Of a DNA stretch of 20,344 bases, positions 6,472 to 12,016 are shown in pieces. Below the pieces are notes generated by a model. That model saw only the letters and a list, made by a program, of their open reading frames with translations, made no database searches and was not told the origin of the DNA. The DNA comes from a virus, in IMG/VR virus record IMGVR_UViG_3300044295_000495, positions 1-20,344 of that record, one strand, 5' to 3'. How positions within the stretch are numbered: position 1 is the first letter of the stretch; each line of letters begins with the position of its first letter. Both the position numbers and the translations under genes were made by a program.

Positions 6472-6492
6472 CACACCCCGTTCGGGGTGTGC
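6471..6492 (+). terminator. Perfect 10-bp hairpin after the DUF4326 gene
   Basis: GCACACCCCG (6471-6480) and CGGGGTGTGC (6483-6492) with a TT loop begin at the last base of the stop codon. TCTTCTGT follows, a weak U-tract, so partial termination or RNA processing are both possible. Confidence 0.5.
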
Positions 6493-6518
6493 TCTTCTGT
6501 CGTTGAAAGGAGCAGAAC

Positions 6519-6683
6519 ATGTCCGAAGACGAACGTCTGCAGCTGATGGATGTCCTCGTGCAATTCGAAGAGGGCACCATCACCCATGACGAACTCATCA
6601 ACACCTTCGTAGCCCTGATGCTCGAGTGGGGCTACTGCACCCTCGCCAAGGAGACCGACGATGCCACACCCAACACCGAGTAA
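6519..6683 (+). CDS. Small acidic hypothetical protein
   Basis: A 54-residue ORF from ATG 6519 with AAAGGAG at 6506-6512. It is acidic and helical (MSEDERLQLMDVLVQFEEG, then DELINTFVALMLEWGYCTL). Phage proteins of this type are often host-protein modulators, but no family is recognised. It overlaps the next gene by 23 bases. Confidence 0.65.
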   Translation: MSEDERLQLMDVLVQFEEGTITHDELINTFVALMLEWGYCTLAKETDDATPNTE

Positions 6684-6840
6684 GACCTGCCCGCACTGCA
6701 ATCTTGCCGACCGCACCCAGCACAGCGCCCGCCGTTCGGGCCAGTGCGACGGCATTCGTGGAGGCTTCCTTCACATCACGTCTGAATCGCCCTTCCGCGT
6801 CGAGAAGACCGGCAAGGAGCGTGCCACGAAGAAGGCCTAG
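6661..6840 (+). CDS. Small basic protein with CxxC motif
   Basis: A 59-residue ORF from ATG 6661, with AAGGAG (6648-6653) 7 bases upstream and lying inside the previous gene. It carries CPHC at residues 10-13, a further Cys at 29 and His residues nearby, so a zinc-binding fold is plausible; the C-terminus is Lys/Arg-rich (RVEKTGKERATKKA). The basic tail and metal motif suggest nucleic-acid binding, by inference only. The gene is followed by a 15-bp hairpin, the first copy of a duplicated element. Confidence 0.65.
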   Translation: MPHPTPSKTCPHCNLADRTQHSARRSGQCDGIRGGFLHITSESPFRVEKTGKERATKKA

Positions 6841-6846
6841 ATTCTG

Positions 6847-6882
6847 TGCTCAGTCAGGGCCAACCCCGGCCCTGACTGAGCA
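6847..6882 (+). repeat. 15-bp perfect hairpin, copy 1 of duplicated element
   Basis: TGCTCAGTCAGGGCC (6847-6861) and GGCCCTGACTGAGCA (6868-6882) pair perfectly around loop AACCCC. The core 6850-6879 matches 11272-11301 at 28 of 30 positions. No U-tract follows; the ribosome site AAGGAG of the next gene starts in the last base of the stem. Confidence 0.8.
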
Positions 6883-6895
6883 AGGAGCTGAACAG

Positions 6896-7306
6896 ATGAT
6901 GAACACATTTCTGCAATATGAGCTCGAGGAATTTGAAGACGACAATCTCAGACCGTTGGACGACACCAAGGAAGCCTTGACCTACTTCGGCCTCCTCTGG
7001 GACGGCACCGACGACCTGCGAAGCAGTGAAGGCAGCACCCAGATGGAACGCCTGCTCAAGCAGCCCCTGCGGAAACGCCTGGGCCTGGACTTCACCCCGC
7101 CCTCGAGCCTCGAGGGATACACCTACGACGACGCGGCTCCGCTCAAGAACAAGAACGGCAGCCCCGACCCCGCCCAGTGGCTCATCGATCAATACCTGGC
7201 CTTCACCCTCGAGTGTGACCGCCACGTCCGTCGCTGCCACCGTCTCTTCGACCCTACACCCCGTCTCGTCAAGCGACGTCCGGCACTCAGCGCATCCCAG
7301 GTGTAA
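6896..7306 (+). CDS. Hypothetical protein upstream of ssb
   Basis: A 136-residue protein starting at ATG 6896 (an ATG pair; AAGGAG lies 8 bases upstream). Upstream in-frame starts would translate the 15-bp hairpin and are not used. The N-terminal 50 residues are strongly acidic (EDDNLRPLDDTKEAL); the C-terminal end is basic (PRLVKRRPALSASQV). No known domain is recognised. Codons 68-74 carry a 17-bp palindrome with two CTCGAG words (7100-7116). It is followed after 41 bases by the SSB gene, so a role in DNA metabolism is a contextual guess. Confidence 0.7.
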   Translation: MMNTFLQYELEEFEDDNLRPLDDTKEALTYFGLLWDGTDDLRSSEGSTQMERLLKQPLRKRLGLDFTPPSSLEGYTYDDAAPLKNKNGSPDPAQWLIDQYLAFTLECDRHVRRCHRLFDPTPRLVKRRPALSASQV

Positions 7307-7347
7307 GTGTCACAACCACTCGTCAACACGTCCGTCTGGAGTCTCTC

Positions 7348-7704
7348 ATGAACAACGTCAATCTCAATCGCATTCCCGCTGAAGGCATCGTCGCCACGTT
7401 CGCTGGCACCGTCAGCATCATCCGTGAGCCCCGCACGACCGCCGCTGGCCGTTCCTACCAGGGCTTCGTGCTGAACGTCCTGAACACCGTCGAGAACGCT
7501 GACGGCACCATCACCCGCCGTCTCGACCGTGTCAACTGCACCGCCTGGGAAGACATGGCCCTCGTGCTGCAGCAGGCCGAACTGCAGGTCGGGCAGAAAG
7601 TGAAGGTCGAGGGCTGGCTGAAGCCCAACACCTACATCGACTCGCAGGGCCGGGACCGCACCGGCAACGACCTGTCCGTGTCGGAGCTGACGTTCGCCTC
7701 GTAA
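7348..7704 (+). CDS. ssb: Single-stranded DNA-binding protein
   Basis: A 118-residue OB-fold protein starting at ATG 7348 (TGGAG 6 bases upstream). The succession of beta strands GIVATFAGTVSIIREPRTT, YQGFVLNVLNTVE, RRLDRVNCTAWEDMALVLQQ and KVKVEGWLKPNTYID follows the bacterial/phage SSB pattern, including the helix after the third strand and the KV-EGWLKP segment. It lacks the long acidic C-terminal tail (DDDIPF-type) used by cellular SSBs to recruit partners, so it is a compact phage form. It would coat single-stranded DNA during replication. It is followed by a strong terminator. Confidence 0.85.
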   Translation: MNNVNLNRIPAEGIVATFAGTVSIIREPRTTAAGRSYQGFVLNVLNTVENADGTITRRLDRVNCTAWEDMALVLQQAELQVGQKVKVEGWLKPNTYIDSQGRDRTGNDLSVSELTFAS

Positions 7705-7711
7705 CATCCGT

Positions 7712-7752
7712 GAGGGAGGGGGAGCTGTACGCTCTCCTTCCCTCTTTTTTTT
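7712..7752 (+). terminator. Strong intrinsic terminator after ssb
   Basis: GAGGGAGGGGGAGC (7712-7725) pairs with GCTCTCCTTCCCTC (7731-7744) with two mismatches and a TGTAC loop, followed by eight T residues (7745-7752). It closes the first rightward transcription unit. Confidence 0.85.
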
Positions 7753-7805
7753 CAACCCCGGAGGGGAGCCAGACCAGACCTCAGCCCCACTGAAAGGAGT
7801 CATCC

Positions 7806-8042
7806 ATGGAGATTGTCACCTGTCCAAACGCCCCTCTGGCACAGCGGTGGGAAGCACTTCAATGGACGGTCAAGGGGGGCGATGTGCTGCAAGAAGCACA
7901 ATCACACACCTACTGGATCTGCGCGATTGATGCTGGAAACCCGATCCTCGTCTCACTCAAAGATGGATCCATGCTCAGTCCCATCTGTACAACCAGGCGT
8001 TTCCACACCATCAAAGCCAAGCTCTTTGTGAGCAAGGAATAG
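7806..8042 (+). CDS. Hypothetical protein
   Basis: A 78-residue ORF starting at ATG 7806 with AAAGGAG 7 bases upstream. It is a mixed alpha/beta small protein with Trp-rich and Ile-rich strands (TYWICAIDAGNPILVSLKDG), no signal peptide and no recognised motif. It is the first gene after the ssb terminator. No -35/-10 pair is obvious in the 53 bases between, so read-through from the upstream unit may feed it. Confidence 0.65.
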   Translation: MEIVTCPNAPLAQRWEALQWTVKGGDVLQEAQSHTYWICAIDAGNPILVSLKDGSMLSPICTTRRFHTIKAKLFVSKE

Positions 8043-8076
8043 CCCATGCAATGCAATCTCGAAAACTGGAGTGACC

Positions 8077-8160
8077 ATGCAGCACATCCGTCAGCCACAC
8101 ACGCCTATGAGCACACGCAAGCGCAGCCCAGAGACCACATGTAGCTCGCCCGACCTCTAG
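8077..8160 (+). CDS. Possible 27-residue basic peptide
   Basis: ATG 8077 with GGAG 5 bases upstream opens a 27-codon ORF (MQHIRQPHTPMSTRKRSPET and on) that is rich in Arg, Pro and Thr. An alternative 32-codon ORF from ATG 8046 covers the same bases in another frame without a ribosome site. One of them may be translated; the gap between flanking genes is otherwise 147 bases. Confidence 0.3.
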   Translation: MQHIRQPHTPMSTRKRSPETTCSSPDL

Positions 8161-8189
8161 CGCCTCAACCTCGAGAAGGAGACACACTC

Positions 8190-8363
8190 ATGGCAAGTGC
8201 CGGATCTGCCAAGCAGAAGGCCATGCGCGACAAGCAGATGGCCAGTGAACTCAAGCGTATTGGGCAGGAGCGTACCACGGGTCGTTGCGCCCAGTGCTAC
8301 CAGATCATTACCTGTGACGGGCCCAAGTCCGTGCGTCGGCATGTGTGCCCGGGGAGTAAGTAG
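8190..8363 (+). CDS. Small zinc-finger-type protein
   Basis: A 57-residue protein from ATG 8190 with AAGGAG (8176-8181) 8 bases upstream. The N-terminal half is a charged helix (KQKAMRDKQMASELKRIGQE). The C-terminal half has C-x2-C at residues 33-36 (CAQC), another Cys at 42 and a H-x-C at 51-53 (RRHVC), which fits a small zinc finger. A basic helix plus a zinc site suggests DNA or RNA binding, as an inference. The next gene follows 2 bases later. Confidence 0.7.
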   Translation: MASAGSAKQKAMRDKQMASELKRIGQERTTGRCAQCYQIITCDGPKSVRRHVCPGSK

Positions 8364-8365
8364 CC

Positions 8366-8734
8366 ATGTCCACGCGTATCAACCAGATCTTGGCTGACAT
8401 CGATGAGCTGTTGTCCGACCCCGAATCCAAGGACGAAGCCAAGCTGTTGGCCACGCTGCTCAGCGCGATTCGTGGGCCTGACGACAGGATAGGGGATGAA
8501 TTTTATCCCCTCTTCGAGACAAAGATGTCCACCACCGCGCACATTCGGGCAACGTTGTTTCCCAAAACAGCCGAGCAGTATCGCAACAACGACAGCGAGA
8601 ACACTGGATGGATGTTTGCCGAACAGCGCTATCCATACGATCTCTCGAAGGCCAACCGGGGGGGCATTCACTTTGAAGGCCACATCTTGCAGGCCGATGC
8701 GGCACTTCATGCCATCGGTCGTCCTCTCAGCTAA
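8366..8734 (+). CDS. Hypothetical protein
   Basis: A 122-residue protein starting at ATG 8366, with GGGGAG 9 bases upstream inside the previous gene. It has an acidic helical N-terminus (INQILADIDELLSDPESKDE) and a C-terminal part rich in aromatic and polar residues (NTGWMFAEQRYPYDLSKA). No motif, membrane segment or known family is recognised. Stop and next start overlap as TAATG, indicating coupled translation. Confidence 0.7.
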   Translation: MSTRINQILADIDELLSDPESKDEAKLLATLLSAIRGPDDRIGDEFYPLFETKMSTTAHIRATLFPKTAEQYRNNDSENTGWMFAEQRYPYDLSKANRGGIHFEGHILQADAALHAIGRPLS

Positions 8735-8877
8735 TGTGGGTCCAACTCAAAGCCTTTCTCACACAGACACCTCTCGGCTATGCCGATCGGTGGCTCCTCA
8801 AAGAAGAACCACTCGGCATTGCGTGGCTCGTCCGCCAGCAGGCCTCTGAGCGTCTCGCACACAAGGCTCGTCCATGA
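8734..8877 (+). CDS. Small hypothetical protein
   Basis: A 47-residue ORF sharing the A of the upstream TAA (TAATG) and overlapping the next ATG by 4 bases (ATGA). This coupling on both sides is the main evidence. The sequence (MWVQLKAFLTQTPLGYADRW and on) is Leu/Trp-rich and basic at its end, predicted helical; no family is recognised. Confidence 0.6.
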   Translation: MWVQLKAFLTQTPLGYADRWLLKEEPLGIAWLVRQQASERLAHKARP

Positions 8878-9113
8878 GCATCGACTATCGCATCAGTGCC
8901 GTCTTGGCCATCATCAGTTTGTGTGCAGGGCTGATCATCTTTTCGAGCATCCTAGATGCAGCCGCGCCTGCTGCGCGTGTGTGGAAGAACGAGTGCTACC
9001 ATAACATCGACCAACTTGTCATGGTCTTGAACAAACTTCCAGCGAAAGACGCCGTGGACAGCAAACTCTACACCAACACACCACTCATGTATTGTGTGGT
9101 GTTTCCGAGGTAG
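8874..9113 (+). CDS. Small membrane-anchored protein
   Basis: A 79-residue protein whose ATG overlaps the preceding stop. Residues about 6-27 are one hydrophobic segment (ISAVLAIISLCAGLIIFSSI), followed by a polar domain with three Cys in total (C18, C42, C74). This suggests an N-terminal signal anchor with the C-terminal part outside the cytoplasmic membrane. It could be an envelope or lysis-associated protein, but holin or spanin features such as a lipobox or paired genes are absent. Confidence 0.65.
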   Translation: MSIDYRISAVLAIISLCAGLIIFSSILDAAAPAARVWKNECYHNIDQLVMVLNKLPAKDAVDSKLYTNTPLMYCVVFPR

Positions 9114-9115
9114 CC

Positions 9116-9319
9116 ATGCCCACTCCACCACAACAGATCCCGAACGTGCTGGCTCGCCTGCGCGATGAGCTGCTCAACCGACGAAAGAATCTTCCCACAT
9201 GGCCACACTCAACGTATGATGTCGCCTACGCAGAAGGACTGTGTGACGGGCTGGATATCGCCCTGGATGGTGTCGAGATCGCTATGGCGACATATGCAGA
9301 GGAGCACGAGCATGAGTAG
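9116..9319 (+). CDS. Hypothetical helical protein
   Basis: A 67-residue ORF from ATG 9116, two bases after the previous stop, with GAGG upstream. An in-frame ATG at 9092 is less likely because it lies inside the previous gene without a ribosome site. The protein is helical: a basic segment (PNVLARLRDELLNRRKNLP), a middle YAEGLCDGLDIALDGVEIA and a His/Glu-rich end (EEHEHE). It overlaps the next gene by 8 bases. No family is recognised. Confidence 0.65.
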   Translation: MPTPPQQIPNVLARLRDELLNRRKNLPTWPHSTYDVAYAEGLCDGLDIALDGVEIAMATYAEEHEHE

Positions 9320-9488
9320 CACACACACTCGACCATCCGTGGTCGTTTGTTGGGCCGGATCATTCGGTCTTGGACTTGGAATTTTTTGGGCTGCCAAATC
9401 CTATGTTGGGGTCTGGTGGGCCATGGTCTATGGGCTGTGCTGGCCCACGTGGCTGGGGTTCCGCCTGGCGACCTATCTCTTGCACTAA
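9312..9488 (+). CDS. Small two-helix membrane protein
   Basis: A 58-residue ORF from ATG 9312 with GAGGAG upstream in the previous gene. Two hydrophobic stretches (about 9-27, VVVCWAGSFGLGLGIFWAA; and about 31-55, VGVWWAMVYGLCWPTWLGF) separated by a short K-S-Y turn predict a helical hairpin in the membrane. Such proteins include holins, but there is no neighbouring endolysin here and the context is metabolic, so no role is assigned. Confidence 0.65.
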   Translation: MSSTHTRPSVVVCWAGSFGLGLGIFWAAKSYVGVWWAMVYGLCWPTWLGFRLATYLLH

Positions 9489-9502
9489 CGCTGGAGTCCC
9501 TC

Positions 9503-10099
9503 ATGCTGTCGTATCCTGCGTACCCCAAGATACCACGTCTCTTGAAAGACGTGGTCGTGACCGAGAAGATTGACGGCACCAACGGACTTCTGTACATCAC
9601 CGAGTGGGACGGTGAGCAACCAGCGGATCACGACAAATTGTTCGCGCTCTCACCAGACCGCAATCTGGCCCTCTACGTCGGGAGTCGGAGTCGGTGGCTC
9701 GAGGTCAATACCGCTGGGCAGAAGCATGACAACTTCGGATTTGCGCGATGGGCCGAGCAGCATCTCACCGAGATCTTTGATCTCGGTGTTGGGAAGCACT
9801 ACGGCGAGTGGTGGGGACAGGGCATTCAACGGGGCTACGGTCAAGTGAATCGCTACTTTTCCCTGTTCAATCCGTATACACCGATCCCACAGGGATCTGT
9901 CATTCGGACGGTACCTATCATGTGGCAGGGAGCCTTCATCAATCTCAACCCCATGTGGATCCTCGAAGATCTTCGTGAGCACGGCAGCTACGCCGCTCCA
10001 GGCTATGCCCACCCGGAAGGTGTCGTCGTCTATCACGAGGCGGCCACGCAGTCGTTCAAACTGACCTTCGATGATCGGCACAAAGGAGGTGTCGCATGA
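9503..10099 (+). CDS. RNA ligase of the nucleotidyltransferase superfamily
   Basis: A 198-residue protein starting at ATG 9503 (GGAG 6 bases upstream); the longer frame from 9347 would overlap the previous gene. Motif I, which carries the AMP-accepting lysine, is VTEKIDGTNG (19-28; K22). GSRSRW (61-66) resembles a nucleotide-binding motif, YGEWWGQGI (100-108) resembles motif III, PEGVVVY (171-177) fits motif IV and FKLTF (185-189) motif V with K186. This is a minimal catalytic domain without an obvious C-terminal RNA-specificity domain. It would seal 3'-OH/5'-phosphate RNA ends, for instance in cut tRNA. The gene contains two perfect inverted repeats. It overlaps the next gene by 4 bases (ATGA). 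Confidence 0.8.
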   Translation: MLSYPAYPKIPRLLKDVVVTEKIDGTNGLLYITEWDGEQPADHDKLFALSPDRNLALYVGSRSRWLEVNTAGQKHDNFGFARWAEQHLTEIFDLGVGKHYGEWWGQGIQRGYGQVNRYFSLFNPYTPIPQGSVIRTVPIMWQGAFINLNPMWILEDLREHGSYAAPGYAHPEGVVVYHEAATQSFKLTFDDRHKGGVA

Positions 10100-10569
10100 G
10101 TGTGCAGAAAACCGTCACGGCCTACCAGCTGATGAAACGAGCGGCGATGGCCATCAAGAATCACCCCGACCATTACGATCAGAATACCTTCTGCACAGTT
10201 GATCGGTGTGGAACACAGTGCTGTCGGGCCGGATGGATGGTTGCACTCACCTACAGAAATCCTCGCACGATGGAGCTGTGGGAAATAGAGGATCGCTCAT
10301 TTGAACTCATTGGGCTGTACTCACCTGATTACTGGGATTTTTCTGAAGGGAGCGATCAAACCAAGATGCAGGCGCACTTCTGCAAACTCATTGCGTCCAC
10401 GGCACAGGAGTGTGATAACCGTAGGCACGATGCGGTGCATGGCGCACAGAAGACACTCGAGTTTGCAGAACGATGGAAGCATCTGCTCACCAAGGTGAAG
10501 GTCACGGTACACCCAACTGCCTGGAAACGCGCACGCAAACAGAGTCGCTACTGCGCACCACAAAAGTAG
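10096..10569 (+). CDS. Hypothetical Cys-rich protein
   Basis: A 157-residue protein coupled to the RNA ligase by a 4-base overlap. The N-terminal third has a helix (YQLMKRAAMAIKNHPDHYDQ) leading to a Cys cluster at 33-43 (C33, C38, C42, C43; RCGTQCCRAGWM). A helical, basic C-terminus follows (WKRARKQSRY). The arrangement, a helix followed by a Cys-x-G-W/F segment, resembles two other proteins in the window (11392-11889 and 14691-15092), suggesting a shared phage family of unknown function. Confidence 0.7.
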   Translation: MSVQKTVTAYQLMKRAAMAIKNHPDHYDQNTFCTVDRCGTQCCRAGWMVALTYRNPRTMELWEIEDRSFELIGLYSPDYWDFSEGSDQTKMQAHFCKLIASTAQECDNRRHDAVHGAQKTLEFAERWKHLLTKVKVTVHPTAWKRARKQSRYCAPQK

Positions 10570-10573
10570 CCGT

Positions 10574-10753
10574 ATGGTCTATGCAGATGCACGACCGCGG
10601 CGGTGTCATCATTGCGGGGGTCTCAATACCTACCAATCATGGCGAGATCACGTGAAGAAAGAAACGCTCTACACATGCGCTGTGTGTGGAGCACAATTGT
10701 CTATCACAGACAAAGCGCGTGCATGGAGAAAGGATACACACACGCATGACTGA
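10574..10753 (+). CDS. Zinc-ribbon mini-protein
   Basis: A 59-residue ORF from ATG 10574, 4 bases after the previous stop, ending in an 8-base overlap with the next gene. CHHC (11-14) and CAVC (35-38) are separated by 20 residues, the classic spacing of a zinc ribbon, with flanking Arg/Lys residues. Likely a nucleic-acid or protein-binding module. No clear Shine-Dalgarno is seen, so translation is probably coupled to the upstream gene. Confidence 0.65.
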   Translation: MVYADARPRRCHHCGGLNTYQSWRDHVKKETLYTCAVCGAQLSITDKARAWRKDTHTHD

Positions 10754-11066
10754 GCCGACGAACGCGGCACTGGTGGAGCAAGCACGGGCGTTTGTCACCG
10801 ACTGTTGTGACGATTACTCGCCCGGTGGTGGTCCTGGATGCGACGACCGCTGCAAAATCTGCCAGTGGCCTGAGTGGGCGCACGAAGCGAGAGCGCACAT
10901 TATGGTCCTCGCCGCCCGCCTCTCGGCGCTTGAGAAAGTAGCCGTCCACATCCAGGACTGTGCGTCCTGTGGGGCTCGTTGGTACGACGACGGGTTCACG
11001 GGTACGTGTCCGATGTGCTGCCTCTCGGCGGTCCGCACAGGAGGAGCGAGAGATGGCTGCGCGTGA
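10746..11066 (+). CDS. Cysteine-rich hypothetical protein
   Basis: A 106-residue protein starting at ATG 10746 inside the previous gene. Ten or more cysteines occur in two groups: C20, C21, C32, C36 and C39 around DDRCKICQWPEWAHEAR, and C71, C74, C85, C88 and C89 around CASCGARWYDDGFTGTCPMCC. The second group has the zinc-ribbon pattern C-x2-C...C-x2-C. The segment between is a helix (MVLAARLSALEKVAVHIQ). It probably binds two zinc ions. It overlaps the next gene by 14 bases. Confidence 0.7.
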   Translation: MTEPTNAALVEQARAFVTDCCDDYSPGGGPGCDDRCKICQWPEWAHEARAHIMVLAARLSALEKVAVHIQDCASCGARWYDDGFTGTCPMCCLSAVRTGGARDGCA

Positions 11067-11301
11067 CCGCATCGGAAGCCGTGTCTACTGCACGACGTGT
11101 CGCAACCTGAAGAAGCCTATTGGTCGGAGCGCACCACTTGGCAGCTGGTATTGCGACGACGACTGCCCAGGCTACCGGGAGGAACCGCACGTGGGCTCAC
11201 TGTGGCCGGGTGAGCGTGCGTCAGAGTTTGGCTATCCGGTGTCGGATGTCGGCACTGAGCCCTCGCCCTCTTCAGTCAGGGCCGACCACGGCCCTGACTG
11301 A
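11053..11301 (+). CDS. Zinc-binding phage protein ending in a hairpin
   Basis: An 82-residue protein from ATG 11053 with GGAGGAG 8 bases upstream. C13-x2-C16 (YCTTC) and C34/C38 (WYCDDDCPGYR) form a plausible zinc site, followed by the compact segment PHVGSLWPGERASEFGYPVS. Its last 10 codons and its TGA stop are supplied by the second copy of the duplicated 30-base hairpin (11272-11301), so its C-terminus is probably an insertion or recombination product. Function unknown. Confidence 0.7.
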   Translation: MAARDRIGSRVYCTTCRNLKKPIGRSAPLGSWYCDDDCPGYREEPHVGSLWPGERASEFGYPVSDVGTEPSPSSVRADHGPD

Positions 11302-11302
11302 A
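11271..11302 (+). repeat. 13-bp perfect hairpin, copy 2 of duplicated element
   Basis: TTCAGTCAGGGCC (11271-11283) and GGCCCTGACTGAA (11290-11302) pair perfectly around loop GACCAC. The core is 28 of 30 identical to 6850-6879. Here the element is partly coding and provides the stop codon of the preceding gene (TGA 11299-11301). No U-tract follows. Confidence 0.8.
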
Positions 11303-11391
11303 CGAAGAGCCGCGCTCAATGTCGCTCATGCGAACGAGCGCAATGCCATGGAATACCTGACCATTCCTGTCACACGAGAGGAGACGTTCGT

Positions 11392-11889
11392 ATGGAGTTT
11401 GTCGTAGATCGGGCCAAGTGGCTCAATAGTGCCGTGCAGTTTGTCACCCAGTGTGGTGTGCCCTATCACGTCGATGGGACATTGTTGCATCAGCCCAGTG
11501 GGAAGATGTGTTGCTTGGGGTTTGTGTGCCAGCAGTTGGGCATACCAGAGGAGCGACTCGATGGTACAGATATGCCAGCCCAGCTCGTCAACGACTATCC
11601 AGATATAGACGAAAAGTCCTTGATTGACGCAGCCTTTACCCGACTCACGGGTAATCGTGACGGTGAGCAATGGAATAATTCCCCATTGAGTATCCAAGCG
11701 GCGAACATCAATGATGATTCTCAGCTGTCCGTGGCACAGAAAGAACAGCATCTCATTGAACTGTTCGTGCAGAACGGACACACGCTGCGGTTCGAGGGGG
11801 AGTTTCCCACAGAACCTGTGCGCATCGAGGTAGATGACCGTATGCCATGGGAAACGACTGACGAGGACATCTTCGAGGATGTTGACTAA
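11392..11889 (+). CDS. Hypothetical protein with CCLGF motif
   Basis: A 165-residue protein starting at ATG 11392 with GAGGAG 8 bases upstream. It has an N-terminal helix (RAKWLNSAVQFVTQ), then PSGKMCCLGFVCQQLGI (36-52), then a mostly acidic remainder ending in EDIFEDVD. The helix-then-Cys-x-G layout links it to 10096-10569 and 14691-15092. Phage proteins with a similar 'CCLG' segment are common in my memory but uncharacterised. It is the last gene before the tRNA. Confidence 0.7.
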   Translation: MEFVVDRAKWLNSAVQFVTQCGVPYHVDGTLLHQPSGKMCCLGFVCQQLGIPEERLDGTDMPAQLVNDYPDIDEKSLIDAAFTRLTGNRDGEQWNNSPLSIQAANINDDSQLSVAQKEQHLIELFVQNGHTLRFEGEFPTEPVRIEVDDRMPWETTDEDIFEDVD

Positions 11890-11901
11890 CCGAGAGAGTG
11901 T

Positions 11902-11976
11902 TGGGGGGTAGCATAGCGGTAATGCGCCAGCCTTTGAAGCTGTCAGACAGAGGTTCGAATCCTCTCCCCCTAGCCA
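11902..11976 (+). tRNA. tRNA-Gln (anticodon UUG), CCA encoded
   Basis: The cloverleaf folds by eye. The acceptor stem is TGGGGGG/CCCCCTA (one G-U pair), positions 8-9 are TA, and the D arm is GCAT/ATGC with loop AGCGGTA. The anticodon arm is CCAGC/GCTGT with loop CTTTGAA, giving anticodon TTG (reads CAA) and one C-U mismatch at the top of the stem. The variable loop is CAGAC and the T arm AGAGG/CCTCT with loop TTCGAAT. Discriminator G73 is followed by CCA (11974-11976), and a second CCA follows directly (11977-11979). It lies alone between two genes. Confidence 0.9.
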
Positions 11977-12016
11977 CCAATGGTGACGTGCGGAAGGTTG
12001 GAGTGAAGGCAACTGC

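Noticed and set aside
6626-6895. Longer N-terminus for the 6896-7306 gene
   Set aside because: The extension would translate the 15-bp hairpin and overlap two small genes; AAGGAG points to ATG 6896.
7189-7803. Minus-strand 204-codon ORF
   Set aside because: It lies antisense to ssb and its terminator, while the sense frame is a clear SSB.
8874-9488. Lysis cassette (holin/spanin) among the small membrane proteins
   Set aside because: There is no endolysin, lipobox or paired spanin, and the neighbours are unrelated, so hydrophobicity alone is not enough.
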